From Spirulina sp. CCY15215 (GTDB lineage: Bacteria > Cyanobacteriota > Cyanobacteriia > Cyanobacteriales > Spirulinaceae): a stretch of DNA of 35,973 nucleotides. The stretch's first letter is position 1, and the number at the start of each line of letters is the position of its first letter. The position numbers and the translations under genes are program-made. Below the pieces are notes generated by a model. It was not told the DNA's origin. It made no database searches and saw only the letters and a program-made list of their open reading frames with translations. Shown here one piece after another: positions 28,210 to 35,780 of the stretch. The DNA lies in the NCBI RefSeq assembly GCF_016888125.1, contig NZ_JACSWA010000481.1, positions 1-35,973 on the forward strand, in the 5' to 3' direction.

Positions 28210-29003
28210 TATTCTAAATTGGGTTCGATGCCTGCTTCTCGCAGTTGGGTAAGGAGGCGATCGGCGCGATCGCGTTCTTGTTCGGCGCGTTCTCGTTCCA
28301 GTTCAGCGCGATCGCGTTCTTGTTCGGCACGTTCTCGTTCCAGTTCAGCGCGATCGCGTTCCAGTTGAACTAATTCCGATCCCCAAAGCAGAAGCGTACC
28401 CGTTTCATCCCACCAACGCAACCAGTCTCCCTCTCGATTGTGTCGGATTCCTGGCCAAAGTCCCAAAAATAGGGAAAGTTCGGCTATCCAATAGCGATCG
28501 TGGGTATCGGGGGTTTCTTCTCGGTAGCGCCCCGAGGAATCAAGGCGATAAACCTCTAAAATGCCTTCTGCTAGGTCGAAAATAACATAAACGGGAACCC
28601 GTAATACTTGTTCGTAAAAGAACCATTTACCGGGGGGATAAGTGGGTTTGGTGGAATATTCTGTTCCTTCGGTTTCCGAGAGAAATTCCATCACGATCGC
28701 GGGAGGTTCCCCTTGCAGTTGAGGGGTATAACTGCGATCGACCTCGCTATGTGGAACACGAATGGAAGGGACATAAAACCAATCGGGGGCTTTGACCACC
28801 ATTTTGCTATTAACGGTGGCGCAGATGCCGTAATTCGAGCCAGTGAGGGCATTTTCAGGGATTCTACCTGCCAGTTCGAGGCTATCCGTTAGCGCTTCAG
28901 CTAGGAGGGGTTGATGAATATTATCCACGGGGTCATCGGGGAGGATATAGTTTTCGGGTAACTTTTCCCAAGTAATTTCGAGAGGGACTGTTGTTGTTGT
29001 CAT
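28209..29003 (-). CDS. Uma2-family (DUF820) nuclease-like protein with coiled-coil tail
   Basis: The 264-residue product starts at ATG 29003 (MTTTTVPLEITWEKLP); the upstream TTG is less likely. The core is of the Uma2/DUF820 type, a family with a PD-(D/E)XK nuclease-like fold that is expanded in cyanobacteria: ICATVNSKMVVKAPDWFYVP, then AIVMEFLSETEGTEY, FYEQVLRVPVYVIFDLAEG and YRLDSSGRYRE. The role of these proteins is unknown. The C-terminal 55 residues are a highly charged coiled coil of repeated ELERERAEQERDRA, encoded by a 42-bp DNA repeat containing HIP1 sites. It is followed by the ammonia-lyase gene through TAATG. Divergent from the hydrolase, with 80 bp between their starts. Confidence 0.88.
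   Translation of the reverse strand: MTTTTVPLEITWEKLPENYILPDDPVDNIHQPLLAEALTDSLELAGRIPENALTGSNYGICATVNSKMVVKAPDWFYVPSIRVPHSEVDRSYTPQLQGEPPAIVMEFLSETEGTEYSTKPTYPPGKWFFYEQVLRVPVYVIFDLAEGILEVYRLDSSGRYREETPDTHDRYWIAELSLFLGLWPGIRHNREGDWLRWWDETGTLLLWGSELVQLERDRAELERERAEQERDRAELERERAEQERDRADRLLTQLREAGIEPNLE
28264..28370 (-). repeat. 42-bp tandem repeat encoding a coiled coil
   Basis: A 42-bp unit starting GCGCGATCGCG recurs at 28264, 28306 and 28348 with few differences, giving about 2.5 copies. Each unit carries a HIP1-like GCGATCGC, read on the minus strand as codons for RDR. The unit is 14 codons, exactly two heptads of a coiled coil. Confidence 0.9.
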
Positions 29004-29083
29004 AATGCCAAGAATTGAAGAAAGATTCAATGCTTTTCTGTTATTCTACAAGATCGAATGGGAAAAAATCAGGAGCGATCGCC

Positions 29084-29986
29084 ATGACTGCAACAGAAAC
29101 TATTCACAATCATACTGCGCCGAAAATATGGCAGTGGAGGGGGTTTGATATTTGCTATCAAAGTTGTGGTGAGGAAGGTGCCGCAGTGGTTCTGATTCAC
29201 GGTTTTGGGGCATCATGGGGACACTGGCGCAAAAATCTTCCGGTTTTGGGTCAAACTATGCGCTGTTATGCGATCGATTTAATTGGTTTTGGTGCTTCTG
29301 CAAAACCTAAACCCGATCTAGAAATTGAATATACTTTTGAGACTTGGGCGCAACAAATTGCGGATTTTTGCCAAGAAGTCGTGGGTTCTCCTGCTTTTTT
29401 AGTGGGTAATTCGATCGGTTGTATTGTTGCAATGCAAACGGCGGTTTCTTATGGCGATCGCATTTTGGGAGTTGCTGCGATTAATTTTTCTTTGCGTTTG
29501 CTACACGATCGCAAGCGCCAAGAATTACCGTGGTATCAACGACTCTCTGCACCGATAATGCAAAATTTATTAACCCAAAAATGGTTCGGACATTTCTTTT
29601 TTCAGCAGTTCGCTCAACCTAAAATTGTCAGAAAGATTCTTTTGCAAGCATATCATCGCAAGGAAGCCGTTACCGATGAATTAATCGCTATTTTAATGAA
29701 ACCGGCTGCGGATGCGGGGGCTGCGGATGTCTTTATTGCTTTTAGCAACTATTCTGGCGGACCTTTACCCGAAGATTTAATTCCTATCTTACCTTGTCCG
29801 GCGATCGTATTATGGGGAACGGAAGACCCTTGGGAACCCCTTGAGTTAGGACGAAAAATTGCTGATTTTCCTACTATTGAAAGATTTATTCCTTTGCAAG
29901 GATTGGGGCATTGTCCTCAAGATGAGGCTCCAGAAATTGTCAATCCCATTTTACAGGAATGGATCGAGGGCAGGATTCAAAAATAA
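29084..29986 (+). CDS. Alpha/beta-fold hydrolase
   Basis: The 300-residue product starts at ATG 29084, with AGGAG at 29071-29075 and an 8-base spacer; the longer frame to 29015 is not needed. It has VVLIHGFGASWGHWRKNLP (oxyanion-hole HGFG), the nucleophile S110 in VGNSIGCIVAMQ, the acid in GTEDPWEP (about 248) and the histidine in GLGHCPQDEAPE (about 276): a full catalytic triad. Cyanobacterial and plastid members with this pattern resemble chlorophyll-related dephytylases and other esterases; the substrate cannot be deduced here. No signal peptide, so cytoplasmic. Confidence 0.9.
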   Translation: MTATETIHNHTAPKIWQWRGFDICYQSCGEEGAAVVLIHGFGASWGHWRKNLPVLGQTMRCYAIDLIGFGASAKPKPDLEIEYTFETWAQQIADFCQEVVGSPAFLVGNSIGCIVAMQTAVSYGDRILGVAAINFSLRLLHDRKRQELPWYQRLSAPIMQNLLTQKWFGHFFFQQFAQPKIVRKILLQAYHRKEAVTDELIAILMKPAADAGAADVFIAFSNYSGGPLPEDLIPILPCPAIVLWGTEDPWEPLELGRKIADFPTIERFIPLQGLGHCPQDEAPEIVNPILQEWIEGRIQK

Positions 29987-30083
29987 TCCCCCCTACCCCC
30001 ATTTTCTAGGATGAGTGTTATATTAGCGATCGCAGGGTTCAAACCTTCTGTATTAAATTTTGATCAATTATAGGAGTGATGAC

Positions 30084-31235
30084 GTGGTTGCTACCTCAGA
30101 CCGAATTCAAGATATATCTTCAGAAACTCAGAAAGAGAGTCGCGTTGCGGTTTTATTAATGGGATATGGAGAAGTTGAAAGTTATGAAGACTTTGCCAAT
30201 TATAACGAACAAGCACTCAATCTGTTAACTGCAAAATTTGCTCCTGTCCCGACTTGGATTTATCCACCTTTGGCTAAACTCTTAGCAATGTTCGATTTGC
30301 ATGAGTGGGGACATCAACATGGTAATTTTATTTCTCCCCATAATAAGATTTTTGAAGAACAGCGATCGGGAATCGAACAAGAATTACAAAAAACTTGGGG
30401 CGATCGCATTAAAGTTTTCAAAGCCTTTAATTTTTGCGCCCCTTATCTTCCCGAACAAGTTTTAGCGGAAGTTAAAGCAGAAGGATTTGATAAGTTATTG
30501 ATTTATCCTCTTCTCGTTGTCGATTCTATTTTTACCAGTGGAATTGCTGTGGAACAAGTCAATAAAGCACTCACTCAGCTAAAAGATAAAGGAGACTATT
30601 GGTTGCAGGGAACGCGCTATATTCCTTCTTTTTACGATCGCGAAGAATATATCGATTTCTTAGCAGAAATGGTGGAAGAAAGCATTCAAAAAGATTTGAT
30701 TTCTGCTCATTTACCTTCTCAAATTGGCATTGTTTTAATGAATCACGGCTGTCCTCATAAAGCTAAAGGATTCACCTCTGGGATTATGGAAAGTGAAGCG
30801 TTATACGACAAAGTTCGCGAAAAACTGATCTATAAATATCCTTTGATTTCTGTCGGTTGGTTGAACCACGATACTCCTTTAATTGATTGGACTCAACCCC
30901 ATGTTGAACTCGCTGCTAAAAATTTAATTGACTTGGGTGCAACTGCAATGGTAATGATGCCAATTGGGTTTGTGACGGAAAATCATGAAACTATTTTGGA
31001 TGTCGAACATATTATCGAAAGTCTCAACAAATACAATCAAAAAACTGTCTATGTGCGAATGCCTTGTGTTAACGATCGCCCTGAATTTCTGAAAATGGCG
31101 GCTAATTGGGCAAATCCTCAAATCGAGGCTTTGTTATCAGCAGAAGCAGTGATTGTTAATCCTCAATTAGCAACAGGTTCTCATTCTCACCATCCCCATT
31201 CTCACGACGGACATCAACACCAACATCACCATTAA
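30084..31235 (+). CDS. Ferrochelatase-family protein with His-rich C-terminal tail
   Basis: The 383-residue product starts at GTG 30084, supported by AGGAG at 30072-30076 (7-base spacer); the TTG at 30060 is less likely. It follows the two-lobe ferrochelatase fold: RVAVLLMGYGEVESYEDF at the start, IGIVLMNHGCPHKAKGFTSG (His221 at the usual metal-site histidine) and MPIGFVTENHETILDVEHII (Glu302, the conserved acidic partner). The tail HSHHPHSHDGHQHQHHH is a metal-binding segment not found in HemH. Such tails occur on metallochaperones and on small CbiX-type chelatases. The substrate metal and tetrapyrrole are therefore uncertain; it may not be the housekeeping haem enzyme. It converges on hetZ-like and shares a terminator. 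Confidence 0.85.
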   Translation: MVATSDRIQDISSETQKESRVAVLLMGYGEVESYEDFANYNEQALNLLTAKFAPVPTWIYPPLAKLLAMFDLHEWGHQHGNFISPHNKIFEEQRSGIEQELQKTWGDRIKVFKAFNFCAPYLPEQVLAEVKAEGFDKLLIYPLLVVDSIFTSGIAVEQVNKALTQLKDKGDYWLQGTRYIPSFYDREEYIDFLAEMVEESIQKDLISAHLPSQIGIVLMNHGCPHKAKGFTSGIMESEALYDKVREKLIYKYPLISVGWLNHDTPLIDWTQPHVELAAKNLIDLGATAMVMMPIGFVTENHETILDVEHIIESLNKYNQKTVYVRMPCVNDRPEFLKMAANWANPQIEALLSAEAVIVNPQLATGSHSHHPHSHDGHQHQHHH

Positions 31236-31273
31236 AACAGTAAGGTGGGCATTATTACCCACCCTACTGTTTT
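31234..31273. terminator. Bidirectional terminator between ferrochelatase-like and hetZ-like genes
   Basis: AAAACAGTA.GGTGGG pairs with CCCACC.TACTGTTTT around the loop CATTATTA, giving a stem of about 14 bp with a T-run on both strands (TTTTATTTG on plus). It overlaps the stop codons of both convergent genes. A classical intrinsic terminator usable in both directions. Confidence 0.8.
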
Positions 31274-32468
31274 ATTTGTCATCATTTCTGACCTGTGCGG
31301 CAATTTCTAACAATTCTGTCCAGCGTTTTTGTAACTTCTTAGGAGTCAAATTCAAGATTTGTAGAATATCCTCATCGCTTTTTTCCTCCCGTCGTAGTTC
31401 TAAAATTTGCAGTTGTTGAGGAGAGAGTTTGCCGATAAACTCATCCCATTGGGTTTCTGTCATGCCCAAACGTTGCTCTAAATCTGCACCCAGCCATTGA
31501 TGAACGAGTTCCCAATGAGAGATACGCGCAAACTTTTCTACATGATACTTGAATCGCTGTTGCAGGTAATCCCGTTCTCGCGAAGATAAACCCATGATTT
31601 CATCAATTTCTGATGCGGGTAAATCTTGCATCTTTAGTGTCAAATAATCGGCACAATCTTCGCGTCCTTGATTTTTGAGGTACTCTAATAAAGAAGCAAT
31701 CACCCGATCGCGCTTGATTCTTTCCAAAGGATCTGGATTATTGGAAACCATCTGCGATCGCACTTGTTGGACTACTGCCGATCGCTGCATTTTTTCCGCA
31801 TCTTCCCCTTTAGAAAATTCCGTTGCTTGTTCGATATCAACCGCCGTTTCTTTGGGTTGACGACGGGCAAAGGTTTGCGCCCTGAGAATAATCAATTGCT
31901 GGGAATAACCATTAGGAAGAGAAATGCGACGCTTGGCATATTGTTCCGTAAAGGACATATATTCAGCCAATTCTAATTGAGTGCGAGGCTGATAGTTTTC
32001 GATGACTTCATTTTCCCGTCGAAAGGCTTTCAAAGACTCTGCATAAAAATCTTGCAGAAAGTCTTCAATTAAGTTATAACGACCGGAAAAGCCTAATTGT
32101 GCCTTAGCAGGGGCAATATGGCGATAAACGATGGTGCTGAGTGTGCTGTGGAGGTCTACTCGACCCCGAGAAGAACCCGCTTTGTAGTAGTCTAAGCATT
32201 TATTGAGACGATGGTGTGCCAAATAGAGTTGATGGCTGCGAATTTGACCGGATTTTTGAATGCGGGTACTTTTGTCGCATACCCGTTGGACTTCCGTAGA
32301 GATACGATTTGCCAAGGCTTGTGCCGATCGCGGCATTCTGCCAATGTGGGTTTTGAGTTCATTTAAAATAACTTCTTCTAAAAAGAAAGGAGAAGATGAA
32401 TTTTGTTCCGGATGGGTAGCGGTTTCAACAGAAGAAGGATTGATGAGATTGCAGGTGTTAGCGTTCAT
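31272..32468 (-). CDS. hetZ: HetZ-family protein
   Basis: The 398-residue product matches HetZ, a DNA-binding regulator needed early in heterocyst differentiation in Anabaena and also present in filamentous cyanobacteria without heterocysts. Characteristic stretches are GRVDLHSTLSTIVYRHIAPA, LGFSGRYNLIEDFLQDFYAE, SLKAFRRENEVIENYQPRTQ and EYMSFTEQYAKRRISLPNGY. The C-terminal third has helix-turn-helix-like segments (LPASEIDEIMGLSSRERDYL; LSPQQLQILELRREEKSDED). Length is that of HetZ (about 400). It has a long upstream gap with repeated GAGTTGTAG motifs. I see no HetR-type palindrome GAGGGGTCTAACCCCTC there. Whether this strain makes heterocysts cannot be told. Confidence 0.82.
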   Translation of the reverse strand: MNANTCNLINPSSVETATHPEQNSSSPFFLEEVILNELKTHIGRMPRSAQALANRISTEVQRVCDKSTRIQKSGQIRSHQLYLAHHRLNKCLDYYKAGSSRGRVDLHSTLSTIVYRHIAPAKAQLGFSGRYNLIEDFLQDFYAESLKAFRRENEVIENYQPRTQLELAEYMSFTEQYAKRRISLPNGYSQQLIILRAQTFARRQPKETAVDIEQATEFSKGEDAEKMQRSAVVQQVRSQMVSNNPDPLERIKRDRVIASLLEYLKNQGREDCADYLTLKMQDLPASEIDEIMGLSSRERDYLQQRFKYHVEKFARISHWELVHQWLGADLEQRLGMTETQWDEFIGKLSPQQLQILELRREEKSDEDILQILNLTPKKLQKRWTELLEIAAQVRNDDK

Positions 32469-32564
32469 GGTAATGCCCCGTCGAAAAATTAGAAAAGTGT
32501 AGGCGGTAAGGATGACGCTTTATTTGCGTGTTTTACCTTATTGCTTACACTTTGAATCTACGCA

Positions 32565-32733
32565 CTACAACTCGGTGTTCAAGGATTCTCTGTGTCACAA
32601 CCCCAAGTTTACGCATTTCTCCGAAATCTCCAGAAATGACAGAAGGGGGAGAAAATCCCTAAAATCCTTTTGAGTTGTAGCTTTGAGCATTTCTCCTTTT
32701 CTCTGAAAATACCGAATTACCTTTGAGTTGTAG
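32565..32733. promoter_or_regulatory. Three GAGTTGTAG motifs upstream of hetZ-like
   Basis: In the 446-bp gap between hetZ-like and the YciO-type gene, GAGTTGTAG occurs at 32672-32680 and 32725-32733 (preceded by CTTT in the first case after TTTTGAG, and by CTTT in the second), and in inverted form CTACAACTC at 32565-32573. The two direct copies share TTTGAGTTGTAG. They could be binding sites of a regulator. The remainder of the gap (32574-32819) shows no gene. Confidence 0.4.
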
Positions 32734-32819
32734 TCGGGTTTAGCAGACAGTTGGGAAAATGCGGCCTTGCGTTTGGAATGGCGATCGCTGCTTGTGTAGA
32801 AGGAATCGGTTTAGATTAA

Positions 32820-32913
32820 TAGGACTTACGCAGCTAGGGAGCGAGACGCTCCCACTACTGTATTCTCCTGTTATGGTAGTGCGGGCATCTTGCCCGTTAA
32901 TGCGTAAGTCCTA
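32820..32913. mobile_element. 94-bp MITE with cloverleaf-like inverted repeats
   Basis: Terminal arms TAGGACTTACGCA (32820-32832) and TGCGTAAGTCCTA (32901-32913) are perfect 13-bp inverted repeats. Inside are three more hairpins: GGGAGCG/CGCTCCC (32837-32853), CACTAC/GTAGTG (32853-32881) and CGGGCA/TGCCCG (32882-32896). AGGACTTACGCA ends are common on small non-autonomous elements of cyanobacteria. No coding capacity. It ends one base before the stop codon of the YciO-type gene. Confidence 0.8.
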
Positions 32914-32914
32914 A

Positions 32915-33562
32915 TTAAACATCGATCCATTCTTCAGCAACTTCCCATTCCAGACCCTTCCGCAGGATAAAAGGTTTCTCGGCAGTAAAATCGAGAATGG
33001 TGGAAACTTGGTAGCCTAATTCCGAGCCGCGATCGATGATAATATCTACAAAAGGATCGAGGGCATCGAAAAGCCGCGATCGCTCGAGTCCAATGGTGGG
33101 AAATTCCCCTTCTTCGTCGGGAATATGTGCTGAAGTGGAAATAATCGGATTTTCCAAGGTCTCTAAGAGAGTGTGACAGATAACATCATTGGGAACTCGA
33201 ATGCCGATCGTCTTGCGTTTGGGGTTCATGACGATGCGGGGAACTAATTTGGTTGCGGGGAGTAGAAAAGTGTACGGTCCCGGAATCAAATGCTTCATAA
33301 TGCTGTAAGCTCGATCTTCAACCCGAGCATAACGAGCAATATTTGAAAGGGAGGAACAAAGGAAGGTAAGGGGTTTATCATTGGATAATTGTTTAATTTG
33401 TCGGACTCGCTTGACGGCGGATTTTGCGTTGAGATCGCAACCGATCGCATAGACGGTATCGGTGGGGTAAAGCATCACCGCACCATCATGGAGGGCGCTT
33501 GCTATTGTCTCTATTCGTCGTTTTTGTGGGTTATCCGGATGAAGATCGTATAAAGTAGCCAT
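32915..33562 (-). CDS. YciO/Sua5-type threonylcarbamoyl-AMP synthase family protein
   Basis: The 215-residue product starts at ATG 33562 ([16 protein letters not shown]); the longer frame runs antisense through larC and is not credible. It has the Sua5/YrdC fold: [39 protein letters not shown] and [12 protein letters not shown], with [10 protein letters not shown]. Related enzymes make threonylcarbamoyl-AMP for t6A37 modification of tRNA. The usual S-x-N near the end is SAH here ([14 protein letters not shown]), so the Asn is replaced by His, which points to the YciO branch whose role is less certain. It is head-to-head with larC with 20 bp between start codons. Confidence 0.88.
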   Translation of the reverse strand: MATLYDLHPDNPQKRRIETIASALHDGAVMLYPTDTVYAIGCDLNAKSAVKRVRQIKQLSNDKPLTFLCSSLSNIARYARVEDRAYSIMKHLIPGPYTFLLPATKLVPRIVMNPKRKTIGIRVPNDVICHTLLETLENPIISTSAHIPDEEGEFPTIGLERSRLFDALDPFVDIIIDRGSELGYQVSTILDFTAEKPFILRKGLEWEVAEEWIDV

Positions 33563-33582
33563 TTTTAAGGATCGATACAAAC

Positions 33583-34788
33583 ATGGCCAAAATTGCCTAT
33601 TTAGATTGTCCCACGGGAATTGCCGGAGATATGTTTCTGGGGGCGTTATTCGATTTAGGGATGCCCCTAGAATACGCGATCGCGCAGTTGGCAAAGTTGG
33701 GACTCGGGGATGAATTCGATCTACGAGTCGAAACTGTACAACGTCGGGGACAACGGGCAATTAAGGCACACATCGATCTATTATCGAAGCAAGGGGAACA
33801 TCATCATCATTTTCCTGCCCGACATCTTCCCGAAATTGAGCATTTAATTAAGAGTGCAAGTCTACCTAAACGGGTTCGAGAGTGGAGTTTACAGGTCTTT
33901 AAAAACCTAGCAGAGGCTGAGGGTGCGGTTCACGGTATTGCACCGGAAAAAGTTCATTTTCACGAAGTTGGAGCCACTGATGCCATTGTAGACATTGTGG
34001 GGACTTGTTTGGGGTTGGATTGGTTGGGGATAGACGAACTACATTGTTCGGCACTTCCCACGGGTGGAGGTACTGTTAAGGCTGCTCACGGTATTTTACC
34101 TGTTCCGGTACCGGCGGTTTTAAAGTTATGGGAAATGGGACAAGTTCCGATTTATGATAATGGTATTGCGATGGAGTTGGTGACACCGACGGGGGCTGCA
34201 TTAGCTGTTACTTTAGTGACTCGTTTTGGTTCTTGTCCTCCTTTGCAATTGTCTCGGGTGGGTTTAGGTGCGGGGACGAAAGATTTATCTATGCCTAATA
34301 TTCTGCGTATTTGGTTGGGGGAGGTTCAATCTGTTGCTAATCTGGAGGCGATCGCGGTTTTGGAAACTCAGATCGATGATATGAATCCCCAAGGTATTGC
34401 TTATACTTGCGAACAATTATTACAGGCTGGGGCTTTAGATGTGTTTACCCAGGCGATCGCCATGAAAAAGTTTCGCATGGGTATTCTTTTAACGGTCATT
34501 TGTAGCCCTTCCCAAGTTGTATTATTAGAGAATATTCTCTTTCGAGAAACGACAACTTTAGGCATTCGTCGCAGTTTCCAAGAACGTCGCATTTTAGCGC
34601 GAGAAATTCAAGCAGTTTCTACACCTTACGGAACAATACGAGTGAAAATTGCTCGCCAAGGAGATAAAATTATCAATATTCAGCCCGAATATGAAGATTG
34701 TGCTAAAGTTGCGCGGGAAGGCGATCGACCTTGGCAGGAAATTCATCAATTAGCCCTAGTGGCCTGTCAAGGATTTTTTGGCCGGTAA
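33583..34788 (+). CDS. larC: LarC-type nickel insertion protein (DUF111)
   Basis: The 401-residue product matches LarC, which inserts nickel into the pincer nucleotide cofactor (NPN) of lactate racemase-type enzymes at the expense of CTP. Marks: [19 protein letters not shown] at the start, [51 protein letters not shown] and later [21 protein letters not shown] histidine cluster (EHHHHF) in a variable loop may bind metal. The frame is intact and not split as in some lactobacilli. AAGGA at 33567-33571 is the ribosome-binding site. No larA, larB or larE is in the window, so the partner enzyme lies elsewhere. A strong terminator follows. Confidence 0.93.
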   Translation: MAKIAYLDCPTGIAGDMFLGALFDLGMPLEYAIAQLAKLGLGDEFDLRVETVQRRGQRAIKAHIDLLSKQGEHHHHFPARHLPEIEHLIKSASLPKRVREWSLQVFKNLAEAEGAVHGIAPEKVHFHEVGATDAIVDIVGTCLGLDWLGIDELHCSALPTGGGTVKAAHGILPVPVPAVLKLWEMGQVPIYDNGIAMELVTPTGAALAVTLVTRFGSCPPLQLSRVGLGAGTKDLSMPNILRIWLGEVQSVANLEAIAVLETQIDDMNPQGIAYTCEQLLQAGALDVFTQAIAMKKFRMGILLTVICSPSQVVLLENILFRETTTLGIRRSFQERRILAREIQAVSTPYGTIRVKIARQGDKIINIQPEYEDCAKVAREGDRPWQEIHQLALVACQGFFGR

Positions 34789-34807
34789 GGGCGATCGCTA
34801 TAACCCT

Positions 34808-34829
34808 AATCCATTTCAATGGATTTTTT
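34808..34829 (+). terminator. Intrinsic terminator of larC
   Basis: AATCCATT-TC-AATGGATT forms an 8-bp stem with a 2-base loop and is followed by TTTTG. It lies 19 bases after the larC stop. A second hairpin, CAGGGATT/AATCCCTG (34838-34856), follows and resembles a dispersed cyanobacterial repeat. Confidence 0.8.
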
Positions 34830-34902
34830 GTATGAGACAGGGATTTTCAATCCCTGGCGGATCGGGCTATACTAGATATTGCCAGAAAAGGAATCATTTG
34901 AG

Positions 34903-35373
34903 ATGGTTAATAAAATGCGATCGCAGGAACTAACTTTATACGAACAGGATTTTAATTTATGGTTAGAAGATACTGTAATATTATTGCGGGAGCAAAAATT
35001 ATTACAAGTTGATTGGGAAAACTTAATTGCAGAGATAGAAAGTATGGGACGAAGCGAGAAAAATGCACTCAAAAGTAATCTAAGAATTTTGTTGATGCAC
35101 TTGCTCAAATATCGCTATCAACCTGAGAAAAGAACAAATAGCTGGCGTTATACCATTAGCAAACATCGTCAACATCTTGAAGATGCCCTAGAAATCAGCC
35201 CCAGTTTAACATCTTTGCTGCAAGAAAGTTTGGGTAAATGCTATCAACAATCGCGAAAACTAGCAGCCGATGAAACAGGTTTACCGCTCAAAATGTTTCC
35301 CTCTGATTGTCCTTTTCTTCTTGATGATATTCTCGATCTTGATTATTTACCCGATGAAGCGCGATCGGATTAG
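34903..35373 (+). CDS. DUF29 family protein
   Basis: The 156-residue product starts at ATG 34903 with AAGGA at 34888-34892; a second in-frame ATG at 34915 is possible. The sequence LTLYEQDFNLWLEDTVILLR, WENLIAEIESMGRSEKNALK, LLMHLLKYRYQPEKRTNSWR and the closing FLLDDILDLDYLPDE are hallmarks of DUF29, a mostly helical family expanded in cyanobacteria and of unknown role. TATACT at 34868-34873 could be its -10 box, but no good -35 is visible. It is not linked to an obvious toxin partner here. Confidence 0.9.
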   Translation: MVNKMRSQELTLYEQDFNLWLEDTVILLREQKLLQVDWENLIAEIESMGRSEKNALKSNLRILLMHLLKYRYQPEKRTNSWRYTISKHRQHLEDALEISPSLTSLLQESLGKCYQQSRKLAADETGLPLKMFPSDCPFLLDDILDLDYLPDEARSD

Positions 35374-35411
35374 CAAGCCAAAATAATATCAAATCTTAAT
35401 AAATAATAGGT

Positions 35412-35526
35412 CATAATTTCAGGGTGCAAGCATTCATAATTTCAGGGTGCAAGCATTCATAATTTCAGGGTGCAAGCATTCATAATTTCAGGGTGCAAGC
35501 ATTCATGATTTCAGGGTGCAAGCATT
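35412..35526. repeat. 23-bp tandem repeat, five copies
   Basis: CATAATTTCAGGGTGCAAGC plus ATT is repeated head-to-tail at 35412, 35435, 35458, 35481 and 35504; four copies are identical and the fifth has one A-to-G change. The last copy forms a hairpin with following DNA: GGGTGCAA (35514-35521) and TTGCACCC (35525-35532). There are no spacers, so it is not CRISPR. The rest of 35374-35780 holds only this and a likely promoter. Confidence 0.95.
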
Positions 35527-35722
35527 GCACCCCTACTCCCAAACCCAACGTACAGGGCAAATGCTTGCGCCTGCCCTAGATTTTTAATAATAGTATTCAT
35601 GCGGATTCTAAGATAACCTGCGAAGAACTGGAAACAAGAAAGTTCTCTGAAAACTACACTCATCGCGACAACGAAAGAACATTCTCTACCCAAGAGTAAA
35701 TTGTAAAGAAATCTCAAAAAAA

Positions 35723-35751
35723 TAGACTATCTAACTTTCAGGGATTATACT
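35723..35751 (+). promoter_or_regulatory. Likely sigma70-type promoter of the TPS gene
   Basis: TAGACT (35723-35728) and TATACT (35746-35751) are separated by 17 bases, matching -35 and -10 consensus at four and five positions. They lie 29 bases before the GTG start of the haemagglutinin-type gene. Confidence 0.45.
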
Positions 35752-35780
35752 GAAAAACGAAAACCTACCAGTCCCCCATC

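Noticed and set aside
28153-28368. Plus-strand ORF of repeated Ser/Arg/Ala units
   Set aside because: It is the antisense shadow of the Uma2 coiled-coil repeat.
30025-30055. tRNA-like GGTTCAAACC
   Set aside because: The T-arm-like string is not accompanied by an acceptor stem, anticodon arm or D arm in the flanking bases.
32469-32914. HetR or NtcA site upstream of hetZ-like
   Set aside because: No GAGGGG..CCCCTC palindrome and no GTA-N8-TAC with a good context were found.
33563-33760. N-terminal extension of the YciO-type protein
   Set aside because: It would run antisense over the start of larC; ATG 33562 starts the recognised fold.
35412-35526. CRISPR array
   Set aside because: The 23-bp units are directly joined with no spacers and no cas genes are nearby.
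35511-35717. 68-codon minus-strand ORF downstream of the tandem repeats
   Set aside because: It begins inside the repeat, covers promoter-like DNA and its product shows no recognisable features.
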